Assembly (NCBI RefSeq): GCF_024347375.1 | Contig: NZ_AP025470.1 | Location: 1,674,001 to 1,738,000, forward strand | Length of the DNA: 64,000 nt | From: Vibrio coralliirubri | GTDB taxonomy: Bacteria > Pseudomonadota > Gammaproteobacteria > Enterobacterales > Vibrionaceae | Reading direction: 5' to 3' | Part shown: piece by piece, positions 35,717 to 43,325 of the stretch | How the letters are laid out: the number at the start of each line of letters is the position of its first letter | Position numbering within the stretch: the stretch's first letter is position 1 | Notes under the pieces: model-generated | Database searches by the model: none | The model's input: the letters and a program-made list of their open reading frames with translations, nothing else | What the model was told of the DNA's origin: nothing | Made by a program: the position numbers and the translations under genes

Positions 35717-36986
35717 TCACTGACTCATCTTTAGAGGTGTGGTTATCCCAAATTAGCCTAGGATCTAAGCTTTCCGCTGCTAGCATCGTGAGAACAACTA
35801 CGACGCCAAAAGCGACTGCACCATAACCTGGTGTAAAGTTTAAAATTTGCCCTCGGTCGACCAAGGTCATCATGATCGAAATAACGAACAGATCCATTAC
35901 CGACCATTTTCCTACCCATTTTACGATGAAATAGATGGTCATACGTTGCCTGTGGTAAACGGCGCGCTTCATCTTGATACAGATTAAGATGTACGCGAGG
36001 CCCAGTATTTTCGCAACGGGCACGACGATACTGGCAATGAAAATGATCGCAGCGATGCCATACATATCGCTATTAATTAGCGAAGCGACACCGGAAATGA
36101 TGGTGTCTTCCAGCCTTTGACCGTTGGTAATAAGGATAGAAATAGGAATAACGTTAGCGGGAACAATGGCCACCGATGCGGCAAACAGCAGAGCCCAAGT
36201 CTTCTGAATAGAGTAGGGCTTACGGTGATATAAGTCATGGTGACAACGCACACAAGTATGACCGTCAGGCTGAGATAGGTGACAGTTGTGACAGTGTACG
36301 TTCTTAGTTTCAGCAAAAGAGTATTCAGATTCTTTTGCCCAAGCTTCCCAGTAGCGACGCACACTGATACGGCTTACTAGTAATACGCTGAAAAGCTGCA
36401 GAAGAATCAGGCCAATCAAACCAGGGCCGACGAAAATGTCTGAGTAATCTTGCAGTTTGAAACATGAGACCGCCAAACTTACCAGAAACACATCCAACAT
36501 CATCCAATGTTTGAGAGTCTGGATAATGGCTAATGCATAACGAAAGGGTGTGAAGATCTTAAAACGCAATGAGGCATGAGTGATGAGTACCGACGTACAC
36601 ACGAGCAACGGAGCGATCGAACTGCAGAACAGGATCAGCAAACCAAGTAGAGGAAAGCCTTCGCCCATTAAGGTAAAGACGCCGGATGGTAACGTCGCGG
36701 GAATCATGACACCAATCAGGCGAATACTGATGAATTCAAAAAAGTGCGATGGGATAAACAGCAATAAGCAGGTAATTGCAATTGCTAGGTTTCCAGAGAG
36801 GCTAGGAGTCCCGCCTCTATAAAGCTGAGTTCCGCATCTTGGGCAGTAAGCAGATTTCCCTAAAGGGATGTCCATTTTATCTACGGGAAGTTCGCAGCCC
36901 TGGCAAAGACGCACTGAGCTGCTGTCGCATTGGTGTTTTGTTGATAAAGGGTTGGTTACGGATGGGGAGGTCACGCGACCTCCCAA
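35703..36986 (-). CDS. letA: Lipid transport membrane protein LetA (PqiA family)
   Basis: This 427-residue inner-membrane partner of LetB is a YebS/PqiA homologue. Two PqiA modules each begin with zinc-ribbon-like cysteine pairs (CQGCELP and CPRCG; CHNCH and CVRCH), followed by four membrane helices each. Family blocks such as IVPANVIPISILITNGQ and MDLFVISIMMTLVDRGQ match. The start is uncertain: the frame opens with TTG at 36986, and a GTG at 36974 is an alternative. Neither has a good SD, and a GC-rich hairpin covers this spot. A later ATG would remove the first cysteine pair. Confidence 0.92.
   Translation of the reverse strand: MGGRVTSPSVTNPLSTKHQCDSSSVRLCQGCELPVDKMDIPLGKSAYCPRCGTQLYRGGTPSLSGNLAIAITCLLLFIPSHFFEFISIRLIGVMIPATLPSGVFTLMGEGFPLLGLLILFCSSIAPLLVCTSVLITHASLRFKIFTPFRYALAIIQTLKHWMMLDVFLVSLAVSCFKLQDYSDIFVGPGLIGLILLQLFSVLLVSRISVRRYWEAWAKESEYSFAETKNVHCHNCHLSQPDGHTCVRCHHDLYHRKPYSIQKTWALLFAASVAIVPANVIPISILITNGQRLEDTIISGVASLINSDMYGIAAIIFIASIVVPVAKILGLAYILICIKMKRAVYHRQRMTIYFIVKWVGKWSVMDLFVISIMMTLVDRGQILNFTPGYGAVAFGVVVVLTMLAAESLDPRLIWDNHTSKDESVNEQR
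36965..36984 (-). promoter_or_regulatory. GC-rich hairpin over the letA start
   Basis: A perfect 8-bp stem GGGAGGTC/GACCTCCC closes an ACGC loop. It lies directly at the predicted letA start, 57 bases after the ABC exporter stop. It has no T tract, so a translational or mRNA-stability role is more likely than termination. Confidence 0.5.
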
Positions 36987-37040
36987 GTTGAAACGTAAGT
37001 TAGGTTAGCAACCCGATTTAAAGACTCAGAGCCACAAACA

Positions 37041-38837
37041 TCAGGCGTGCGATTGCACACTGCCGTAGAGTGTTTGATAGAGTCCTTGTTGTTCAACCAA
37101 TTCACCATGTGTTCCCGTCTGTGTGACTTGTCCATCTTCTAAAACATAGATTAGATCGGCTTGTTTCACCGCTGATAATCGATGAGCCACTATCAAAGTT
37201 GTGCGATCTTTCAAAAACTCGCTCAACGCTTTATGCAGGGCTGACTCTGTTGCTGTATCGAGTGCAGATGTCGCTTCATCAAGAATAACAAACTTAGGAT
37301 TGCTCAGCACCATACGAGCTATTGCTAAGCGTTGTCGTTGACCACCAGACAGTCGAACGCCATTCCTACCAATTTGTGTATCTAAGCCATTGCTCAGTTG
37401 CTTGATGACATCTTGCATTTGAGCGACTTCAAGCGCACGCCACAACGACATTTCATCGTATTCAGCACCAAGGGTCAGATTATGCCTTAATGTATCGTTA
37501 AAGAGTATAGGTTGTTGTAAAACCACGGCAATTTGATTGCGTATTACATCAAAGCTGATGTCATCGGTTGTTTCACCGTTATAGCGAATGCACCCCGAGT
37601 CTGCTTGGTAAACCCCAATCAGCAACTGGATTAAGGTAGATTTACCCCCGCCACTTGCGCCGACCAAAGCGACTTTCTTACCTGCAGGGATGTGCAGCGA
37701 TAGCCTATTTAAAACAGTGTTTTCCAATGTGTAAGAGAATGTAACGTCTTCGATGTCGACAGTCACTTCTTGATCTTCAGTAAATGGGTTCACTTTACTA
37801 ATAGGGCGCTTCTCTTCTTCTAACTGAAGAAGATCGTTGATGCGTTGCAGTGCCGCTTTCGCGCTATACCAAGAGAATTGAATCCCTAGTAGCTCTTGAA
37901 CTGGGCCTAACATGAACCACAAGTAGCCAAATACTGCGAAAATCTGACCAATGGTTAAGTCACTGAATAGCACCATTAGCATAGCGACGGCACGGAAAAG
38001 CTCGAAACCTAATAAGAAGAGTAGAAACGAAACACGGCCAGCAGCTTCAGATTGCCAAGCGTATTTGTCGGCATCGATTCTTACTTGGTTAGCTTGAACC
38101 TTAAGTTCGTCGAGAAAAATGCGTTCTTTATTCGCCGCACGCAGTTGGTAAATGCCGTCTAAGGTTTCCACCAAACGGTTTTGAAAGCGCTCGAAAGATT
38201 GGTTTTCGTACTTCTTAAGGTGTTTGACCCTGCTACCTAGTCTACGGGAGAAATAAATCACAACAGGATTGACCAGTAAAATGAACAACCCTAAACGCCA
38301 CTCTAGCCACAACAGCACGATCGCTGTCCCGAACACGGTCAGGAAGCTGATGATAAATTTAGAAAGAGTTGAGCCAATGAACTTATCTATTGTCTCTATG
38401 TCTGTTATTAGGTGGGCGTTAATACCGCCGCTGCCTTTGGTTTCGTATTGTCGAATACTGATGCGGCCAAGCTTATCTATCATCTTGCTGCGCATCTGAT
38501 AGGTAATTGTTTTGGATACAAGCGTAAACTGACGCCCTTGCAGAATGTTCAGTGCTTGGCTAACGGAGCGCATGATAATCACTAACAACAAAGTTAGTGC
38601 TATATAGCCAGTCGGTGTCTGTAATGAAGATGGAAGTAGGTGGTTCATCATCTCTAAGCCTGAAGCGGGCTTATCAAGTAATACTTCATCAACCATTAAT
38701 GGCATGAGCAACGGGATAGGGACACTAATGAGAGTTGCAAATATGGCAATAATGTTAGCAAACAGTAATTTGGACTTGTGTTTTTTTACTTGAGTTATTA
38801 ACCAAGAACGGCTAATAGTGTCTTCTGAATTGTTCAT
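37041..38837 (-). CDS. ABC exporter, fused membrane and ATPase domains
   Basis: This 598-residue half-size exporter of the MsbA/MdlB/LapB-like class would work as a homodimer. Six membrane helices lie in the first ~310 residues, and the nucleotide-binding domain in the rest. Walker A GASGGGKST is at about 392, the signature LSGGQRQRLAIAR near 495, Walker B FVILDEATSALD follows, and IVAHRLSAV is the H-loop. No C39 peptidase domain is present. The substrate is unknown. It sits directly upstream of letA on the same strand with no clear terminator between them, a position that has no ABC gene in E. coli. Confidence 0.9.
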   Translation of the reverse strand: MNNSEDTISRSWLITQVKKHKSKLLFANIIAIFATLISVPIPLLMPLMVDEVLLDKPASGLEMMNHLLPSSLQTPTGYIALTLLLVIIMRSVSQALNILQGRQFTLVSKTITYQMRSKMIDKLGRISIRQYETKGSGGINAHLITDIETIDKFIGSTLSKFIISFLTVFGTAIVLLWLEWRLGLFILLVNPVVIYFSRRLGSRVKHLKKYENQSFERFQNRLVETLDGIYQLRAANKERIFLDELKVQANQVRIDADKYAWQSEAAGRVSFLLFLLGFELFRAVAMLMVLFSDLTIGQIFAVFGYLWFMLGPVQELLGIQFSWYSAKAALQRINDLLQLEEEKRPISKVNPFTEDQEVTVDIEDVTFSYTLENTVLNRLSLHIPAGKKVALVGASGGGKSTLIQLLIGVYQADSGCIRYNGETTDDISFDVIRNQIAVVLQQPILFNDTLRHNLTLGAEYDEMSLWRALEVAQMQDVIKQLSNGLDTQIGRNGVRLSGGQRQRLAIARMVLSNPKFVILDEATSALDTATESALHKALSEFLKDRTTLIVAHRLSAVKQADLIYVLEDGQVTQTGTHGELVEQQGLYQTLYGSVQSHA

Positions 38838-38926
38838 TGTAATGAGAATAAGTCCTATTTAGTTTGATGGCCGCATTCTACTGCGTTCTCTTGATAATGG
38901 AAGTCTCAATTTAATTGGAAGTTAAT

Positions 38927-39418
38927 ATGAAAATAGAACATTACCAACGCTTAACCAAACAAGCCGTTGCATTAATTGAATCAGAAACCGATCTAACTGC
39001 TAATCTTGCTAATATCAGTTCATTATTATTCATGGAATTGGATGACTTGAATTGGGCGGGTTTCTATTTAATGAAGCAGGACCAAGCTAAGGAAAAAGAC
39101 GAACTTGTACTGGGTCCTTTCCAAGGTCAACCTGCTTGTGTGCGAATTCCAGTAGGGCGTGGTGTGTGTGGAACTGCGGTTGCGACGAATACAGTTCAGC
39201 GCATTCATGATGTTCATGAGTTCGAAGGTCACATCGCTTGTGACGCTGCAAGTAACTCAGAAATCGTTATTCCGTTCTCGATTGGTGGAAAAATAGCGGG
39301 CGTTCTTGATATCGATAGCCCAAATGTTGGTCGTTTTTCTCAAATTGACGAGGACGGATTAACATTTTTCATGGCAGAAGTGGAAAAGCTGCTTAATTCG
39401 CACGCGAACAAGGCATAA
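38927..39418 (+). CDS. msrC: Free methionine-(R)-sulfoxide reductase (GAF domain)
   Basis: This 163-residue GAF-fold enzyme is a homologue of E. coli YebR/MsrC and reduces free Met-R-sulfoxide. The three family cysteines are present in QGQPACVRIPVGRGVCG and GHIACDAAS. The conserved NWAGFY and GVLDIDSP motifs flank the site. The ATG at 38927 is chosen over an upstream TTG at 38915 because GGAAG lies just before it. It heads the plus-strand msrC-proQ-prc series, divergent from the ABC exporter. Confidence 0.93.
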   Translation: MKIEHYQRLTKQAVALIESETDLTANLANISSLLFMELDDLNWAGFYLMKQDQAKEKDELVLGPFQGQPACVRIPVGRGVCGTAVATNTVQRIHDVHEFEGHIACDAASNSEIVIPFSIGGKIAGVLDIDSPNVGRFSQIDEDGLTFFMAEVEKLLNSHANKA

Positions 39419-39455
39419 ATTATTCTCTTACTGTGGTTTTTCCCAAGCATCTCTC

Positions 39456-39461
39456 TATAAT
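39456..39461 (+). promoter_or_regulatory. -10 element of proQ
   Basis: TATAAT lies 54 bases before the proQ ATG in the 97-base msrC-proQ gap. The -35 at 17 bases is poor (GTGGTT). Confidence 0.4.
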
Positions 39462-39515
39462 ACGTAAAAATATTTTCTTAATGCTCGCGGAAAACCGCAA
39501 AAACCAGGAACCCAC

Positions 39516-40139
39516 ATGGAAAACACTGAAAAGTTAAAAAACAGCAAAGAAGTTATCGCATATATTGCTGAATGTTTCCCTAAATGCTTTACTCTAGAAG
39601 GTGAAGCGAAGCCACTTAAAATTGGTATTTTTCAAGATCTTGCTGAACGTCTAAATGAAGACGAAAAAGTAAGTAAGACTCAGCTTCGTGCAGCGTTAAG
39701 ACAGTACACATCATCATGGCGTTACCTGCACGGCGTAAAAGCTGGCGCAGAACGTGTTGACCTAGACGGCAACGCGTGTGGCACACTAGAAGAAGAGCAC
39801 GTTGAACACGCTAAAGCTACACTTGCAGAAAGCAAAGCGAAAGTTCAGGCTCGTCGTAAAGAACAAGCACAAAAAGCTCGTGAAGAAGGCAAAGCGAAAC
39901 CTAAGGCGAAGAAAGCTCAACAGCCTCGTCGTCAAGCGCCTAAAGCACCAAAAGTAGAAAAGCCTGTAGAAACACGCGCTTTGAACGCTGACGAATTCAT
40001 CGCTGGCAAAGAAGTAAATGTGAACATGGGTAAAGGAAACATGGCTGCGACCATTGTTGAAATCAATAAGGAAGATGTGCGTGTTCAGTTAGCAAACGGC
40101 CTACAAATGGTTGTTAAAGCGGAGCACTTGCGCGCTTAA
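39516..40139 (+). CDS. proQ: RNA chaperone ProQ
   Basis: This 207-residue FinO/ProQ RNA-binding protein acts globally on sRNAs and mRNA 3' ends. The N-terminal FinO domain (about 5-120, [21 protein letters not shown]) contains the RNA-binding concave face. A Lys/Ala/Arg-rich linker (about 105-150) follows. A C-terminal Tudor-like domain (about 165-207, [20 protein letters not shown]) ends the protein. Prc follows after 17 bases, so the two are cotranscribed, as in E. coli. Confidence 0.96.
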   Translation: MENTEKLKNSKEVIAYIAECFPKCFTLEGEAKPLKIGIFQDLAERLNEDEKVSKTQLRAALRQYTSSWRYLHGVKAGAERVDLDGNACGTLEEEHVEHAKATLAESKAKVQARRKEQAQKAREEGKAKPKAKKAQQPRRQAPKAPKVEKPVETRALNADEFIAGKEVNVNMGKGNMAATIVEINKEDVRVQLANGLQMVVKAEHLRA

Positions 40140-40156
40140 AGGAGATACTCCTACGC

Positions 40157-42151
40157 ATGAAATGCCGTTCAAAATTGACACTGATTGCTGCTAGCTTTTG
40201 GCTAGCAGCTTCAGCTCAGGCTCTTGAAGCCAAATTAGATCAGGACGATTTACCTCTACTCGCTCCTGAGGTCCAACACGAAACTGCTAGTAAACGTGTT
40301 ACTTCTCGATTTACTCGTTCTCACTATAAACACTTCAATCTCAACGATGATTTCTCTCAAGCTATCTTTAATCGTTACTTAGAGATGCTGGATTATAATC
40401 GTAATATCTTCACTCAAGCTGATATTGACTCTTTCGCTGCGTCATCTACACAAATTGATGATCAACTGAAAGCAGGCAATAACCAGATTGCATTCGATGT
40501 TTATAATTTGTCTATGCAGAAGCGTTTTGAACGTTTTCAATATGCTTTGTCTTTGCTAGATACAGAGATTAAGTTTGATACCGATGAAAGTATTGAGCTC
40601 AATCGTAGTGAAGCGGAATGGCCAAAAGATATCGCTGAAGTGAATGAGCTTTGGAGAAAACGCGTTAAATACGATGCGTTGAATCTAAAACTTACTGGCA
40701 AAGAGTGGCCAGAGATTCAAGAAGTTTTGGAAAAGCGTTACAACAATGCGATGAAGCGTATTACGCAATCGCACAACGAAGATGCTTTCCAAATCTACAT
40801 GAACGCATTTGCGCGTGAAGTTGATCCTCACACCAGTTACCTTTCTCCAAGAAATGCAGAGCAATTCCAATCTGAGATGAATCTATCTCTAGAAGGTATT
40901 GGTGCTGTACTTCAGATGACAGACGACTACACCGTTATTCGATCTTTAGTTGCTGGTGGCCCTGCGTCAAATAGCAAACAATTGAGCGATGGCGACCGTA
41001 TTGTTGGCGTTGGTCAAGATGGCGAAGAGATTGTTGATGTTATCGGCTGGCGTTTAGACGATGTAGTGCAATTAATTAAAGGACCGAAAGGGACTAAAGT
41101 TAAGCTACAGATCTTGCCAGACGGTAAAGATGCAAAAAGTCACGTTGTCACAATTGTACGCGATAAGATTCGTTTAGAAGACCGCGCTGTTAAATCAGAA
41201 GTTATTGAAAAAGATGGCAAGAAGATTGGTGTACTAGAAGTACCTAGTTTCTATGTTGGTCTTTCTAAAGATACCGATAAACTGATCACTGAGCTTAAAG
41301 AGCAAGGTGTTGAAGGTATTATTGTTGATTTGCGAAACAACGGTGGTGGTGCACTAACGGAAGCAACCGAACTCTCTGGTTTGTTTATCAAAGAGGGGCC
41401 TGTTGTTCAGGTTCGTGATAGCTACGGTCGTGTCAAAGTGAACAGCGATACTGATGGTGAAATCAGTTACCAAGGTCCGTTAACGGTATTGGTGAATCGC
41501 TACAGTGCTTCGGCATCTGAGATCTTTGCAGCAGCGATGCAGGATTATGGTCGTGCAATCATCCTAGGTGAAAACTCTTTCGGTAAAGGTACGGTACAAC
41601 AACATCGTTCTTTGAATCATATTTATGATTTGTTCGACAAAGAGTTGGGCTACGTTCAATACACAATCCAGAAATTCTACCGAATCAATGGTGGTAGTAC
41701 GCAAAACAAAGGTGTAGTGCCTGATATTGCTTACCCAACGCCAATTGACCCAGCAGATACTGGTGAAAGTGTTGAAGACAATGCTCTACCTTGGGACAGT
41801 ATTGATAAAGCAAATTACTCAGTGTTACAGCGTAACGATGAGCAAATTGCTGCTTTAACAGCTCAACACCAAGCTCGTATTGCGACAGATATGGAATTTG
41901 GCTTTATCGCGCAAGATATTGAAAAATATAAGGCAGATAAAGACGATAACGACCTTTCTTTGAATGAAAAGGTACGTCAGCAAGAGAGCGATGATGCGGA
42001 TGCGCTTCGTCTAGATCGTATCAATCAACGTCAAAAAGCCGCTAAGTTAGAGGCATTTAAGACGTTGGATGATATTCCTAAAGACTATGAAGCCCCGGAT
42101 GCTTATCTTGATGAGTCTGTTGCTATCATGCTGGATATGATCAAGAAATAG
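40157..42151 (+). CDS. prc: Carboxy-terminal protease Prc (Tsp)
   Basis: This 664-residue periplasmic S41 protease processes penicillin-binding protein 3 and degrades ssrA-tagged proteins in E. coli. The signal peptide spans about residues 1-23. A PDZ domain (about 240-330) precedes the protease core. The Ser-Lys dyad is S452 in YSASASEIFAAAMQD and K477 in GENSFGKGTVQQ, with the 25-residue spacing known for Tsp. An extended C-terminal domain of DUF3340 type follows. AAAGGAGATA precedes the start. It ends the proQ-prc transcript. Confidence 0.95.
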   Translation: MKCRSKLTLIAASFWLAASAQALEAKLDQDDLPLLAPEVQHETASKRVTSRFTRSHYKHFNLNDDFSQAIFNRYLEMLDYNRNIFTQADIDSFAASSTQIDDQLKAGNNQIAFDVYNLSMQKRFERFQYALSLLDTEIKFDTDESIELNRSEAEWPKDIAEVNELWRKRVKYDALNLKLTGKEWPEIQEVLEKRYNNAMKRITQSHNEDAFQIYMNAFAREVDPHTSYLSPRNAEQFQSEMNLSLEGIGAVLQMTDDYTVIRSLVAGGPASNSKQLSDGDRIVGVGQDGEEIVDVIGWRLDDVVQLIKGPKGTKVKLQILPDGKDAKSHVVTIVRDKIRLEDRAVKSEVIEKDGKKIGVLEVPSFYVGLSKDTDKLITELKEQGVEGIIVDLRNNGGGALTEATELSGLFIKEGPVVQVRDSYGRVKVNSDTDGEISYQGPLTVLVNRYSASASEIFAAAMQDYGRAIILGENSFGKGTVQQHRSLNHIYDLFDKELGYVQYTIQKFYRINGGSTQNKGVVPDIAYPTPIDPADTGESVEDNALPWDSIDKANYSVLQRNDEQIAALTAQHQARIATDMEFGFIAQDIEKYKADKDDNDLSLNEKVRQQESDDADALRLDRINQRQKAAKLEAFKTLDDIPKDYEAPDAYLDESVAIMLDMIKK

Positions 42152-42195
42152 AGCAAACGCCTGTTAAAAGGTGATTGTTTAAAGATACACAATTC

Positions 42196-42222
42196 AAAAG
42201 CGAGCCTAGGCTCGCTTTTTTT
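42196..42222 (+). terminator. Terminator of proQ-prc
   Basis: An 11-bp stem AAAAGCGAGCC/GGCTCGCTTTT with a 2-base spacer is followed by a T run, 44 bases past the prc stop. Confidence 0.88.
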
Positions 42223-42425
42223 GTGTCTATGATTTGACAGGAATATCTGATTGTAACCATTGAGGTTGTCGCAAAGAACACTCAATATTCAGGGTGATTT
42301 AGTTCCATTTTGCGTTGGATAATGACACTTAAGTTACTTCGCACTTAAAATTTAGTGACTTGGATCATATTTTTTCGCTTTCTAATCATTACGTGCCTAA
42401 GCTTAAAGAAAATGAGGGGGCGCGT

Positions 42426-43109
42426 ATGAAATGGATTCTACTAATTTTATCTTGTTTAAGTTTTGTTGCTTTTGGGAGCGAGGTCGCTTCGAGCAGCCAA
42501 CAATCAAAAAGTGATAGTAATCTATCTCATTTTGACCTTCCTCTGTTGCTTGGTGATTGGTATTTGATGAATCCAGATCCTGAGCAAGGTACTGAAAACT
42601 TTAGAGCAATCAAGCTTACTCTCGATTCAAATTACTCATTCACTATCGATATCCAAAAGAAAGACTACAGTGTGGATCACTGGGAAGGTTTGTATAACGC
42701 CAATGAAGACACCATTATTTTAGGTTTGAATACTTCTGAGCCTCAGGTTTACGCGTACAGCAGTAACCATAATATGCTGAATCTTAACGGTGTTATGTTC
42801 ACCAAAGCCTTGCCCAACGCCCTAGCTGGAATTTGGTCAAGCGCTGAATTGTCTGGAAGCGATTTGCGTGCGAGTAACATTCAAAAAATGGATTTGGTGC
42901 TTCAACCTGATTTTATCTTCATGTTCCGAGTGTCCGATGAAGAAGGGGGGGAAGTCATTCGTCGTGGTGTGTATTACACCGAGGGCGACCAATTAGTACT
43001 ACTTTATGAGAACGGCGAACACGGTACTCGTTACACATTGAACAGTGATGTTTTGACGCTTCAAGGTGAAGAGGGAGACATGTTCGCGGTGCTTAATCGC
43101 ATACGTTAA
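42426..43109 (+). CDS. Secreted protein of unknown function with internal duplication
   Basis: This 227-residue protein has a signal peptide (MKWILLILSCLSFVAFGSEV, cut near residue 18-22). I know no named family. Two ~90-residue halves resemble each other: LLGDWYLMNPDPEQG through LNLNGVMFTK, and LAGIWSSAELSGSDL through LTLQGEEGDMF. Each has a G-x-W start, a L-x-L-x-x-x-[YF]-x-F strand, a G-x-Y turn and a final L-x-L-x-G strand, like lipocalin-like beta domains. The ATG at 42426 is chosen because GAGGGGG lies upstream and it opens a proper signal peptide. Confidence 0.75.
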   Translation: MKWILLILSCLSFVAFGSEVASSSQQSKSDSNLSHFDLPLLLGDWYLMNPDPEQGTENFRAIKLTLDSNYSFTIDIQKKDYSVDHWEGLYNANEDTIILGLNTSEPQVYAYSSNHNMLNLNGVMFTKALPNALAGIWSSAELSGSDLRASNIQKMDLVLQPDFIFMFRVSDEEGGEVIRRGVYYTEGDQLVLLYENGEHGTRYTLNSDVLTLQGEEGDMFAVLNRIR

Positions 43110-43207
43110 CTACGAGTTTAGCCATAGAATCGGCTCGTTGAAAATATGGCACACAGTTCATTTCTTAGCCGTTCCTTTCTGATTTGATTGATAAAATAGC
43201 AAAACAT

Positions 43208-43239
43208 GGAGGCATTTTCCTACAATGCCTCCTTTTTTT
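43208..43239 (+). terminator. Terminator of the secreted-protein gene
   Basis: A 9-bp stem GGAGGCATT/AATGCCTCC with a 7-base loop is followed by seven T. Confidence 0.88.
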
Positions 43240-43325
43240 AATATTCCCCTTGTGTTCTTGGCGCTCAACCTTTAGATATATACAGTTAACAAATAATTAC
43301 GTATAACGATCAAAAGGAACCCGTC

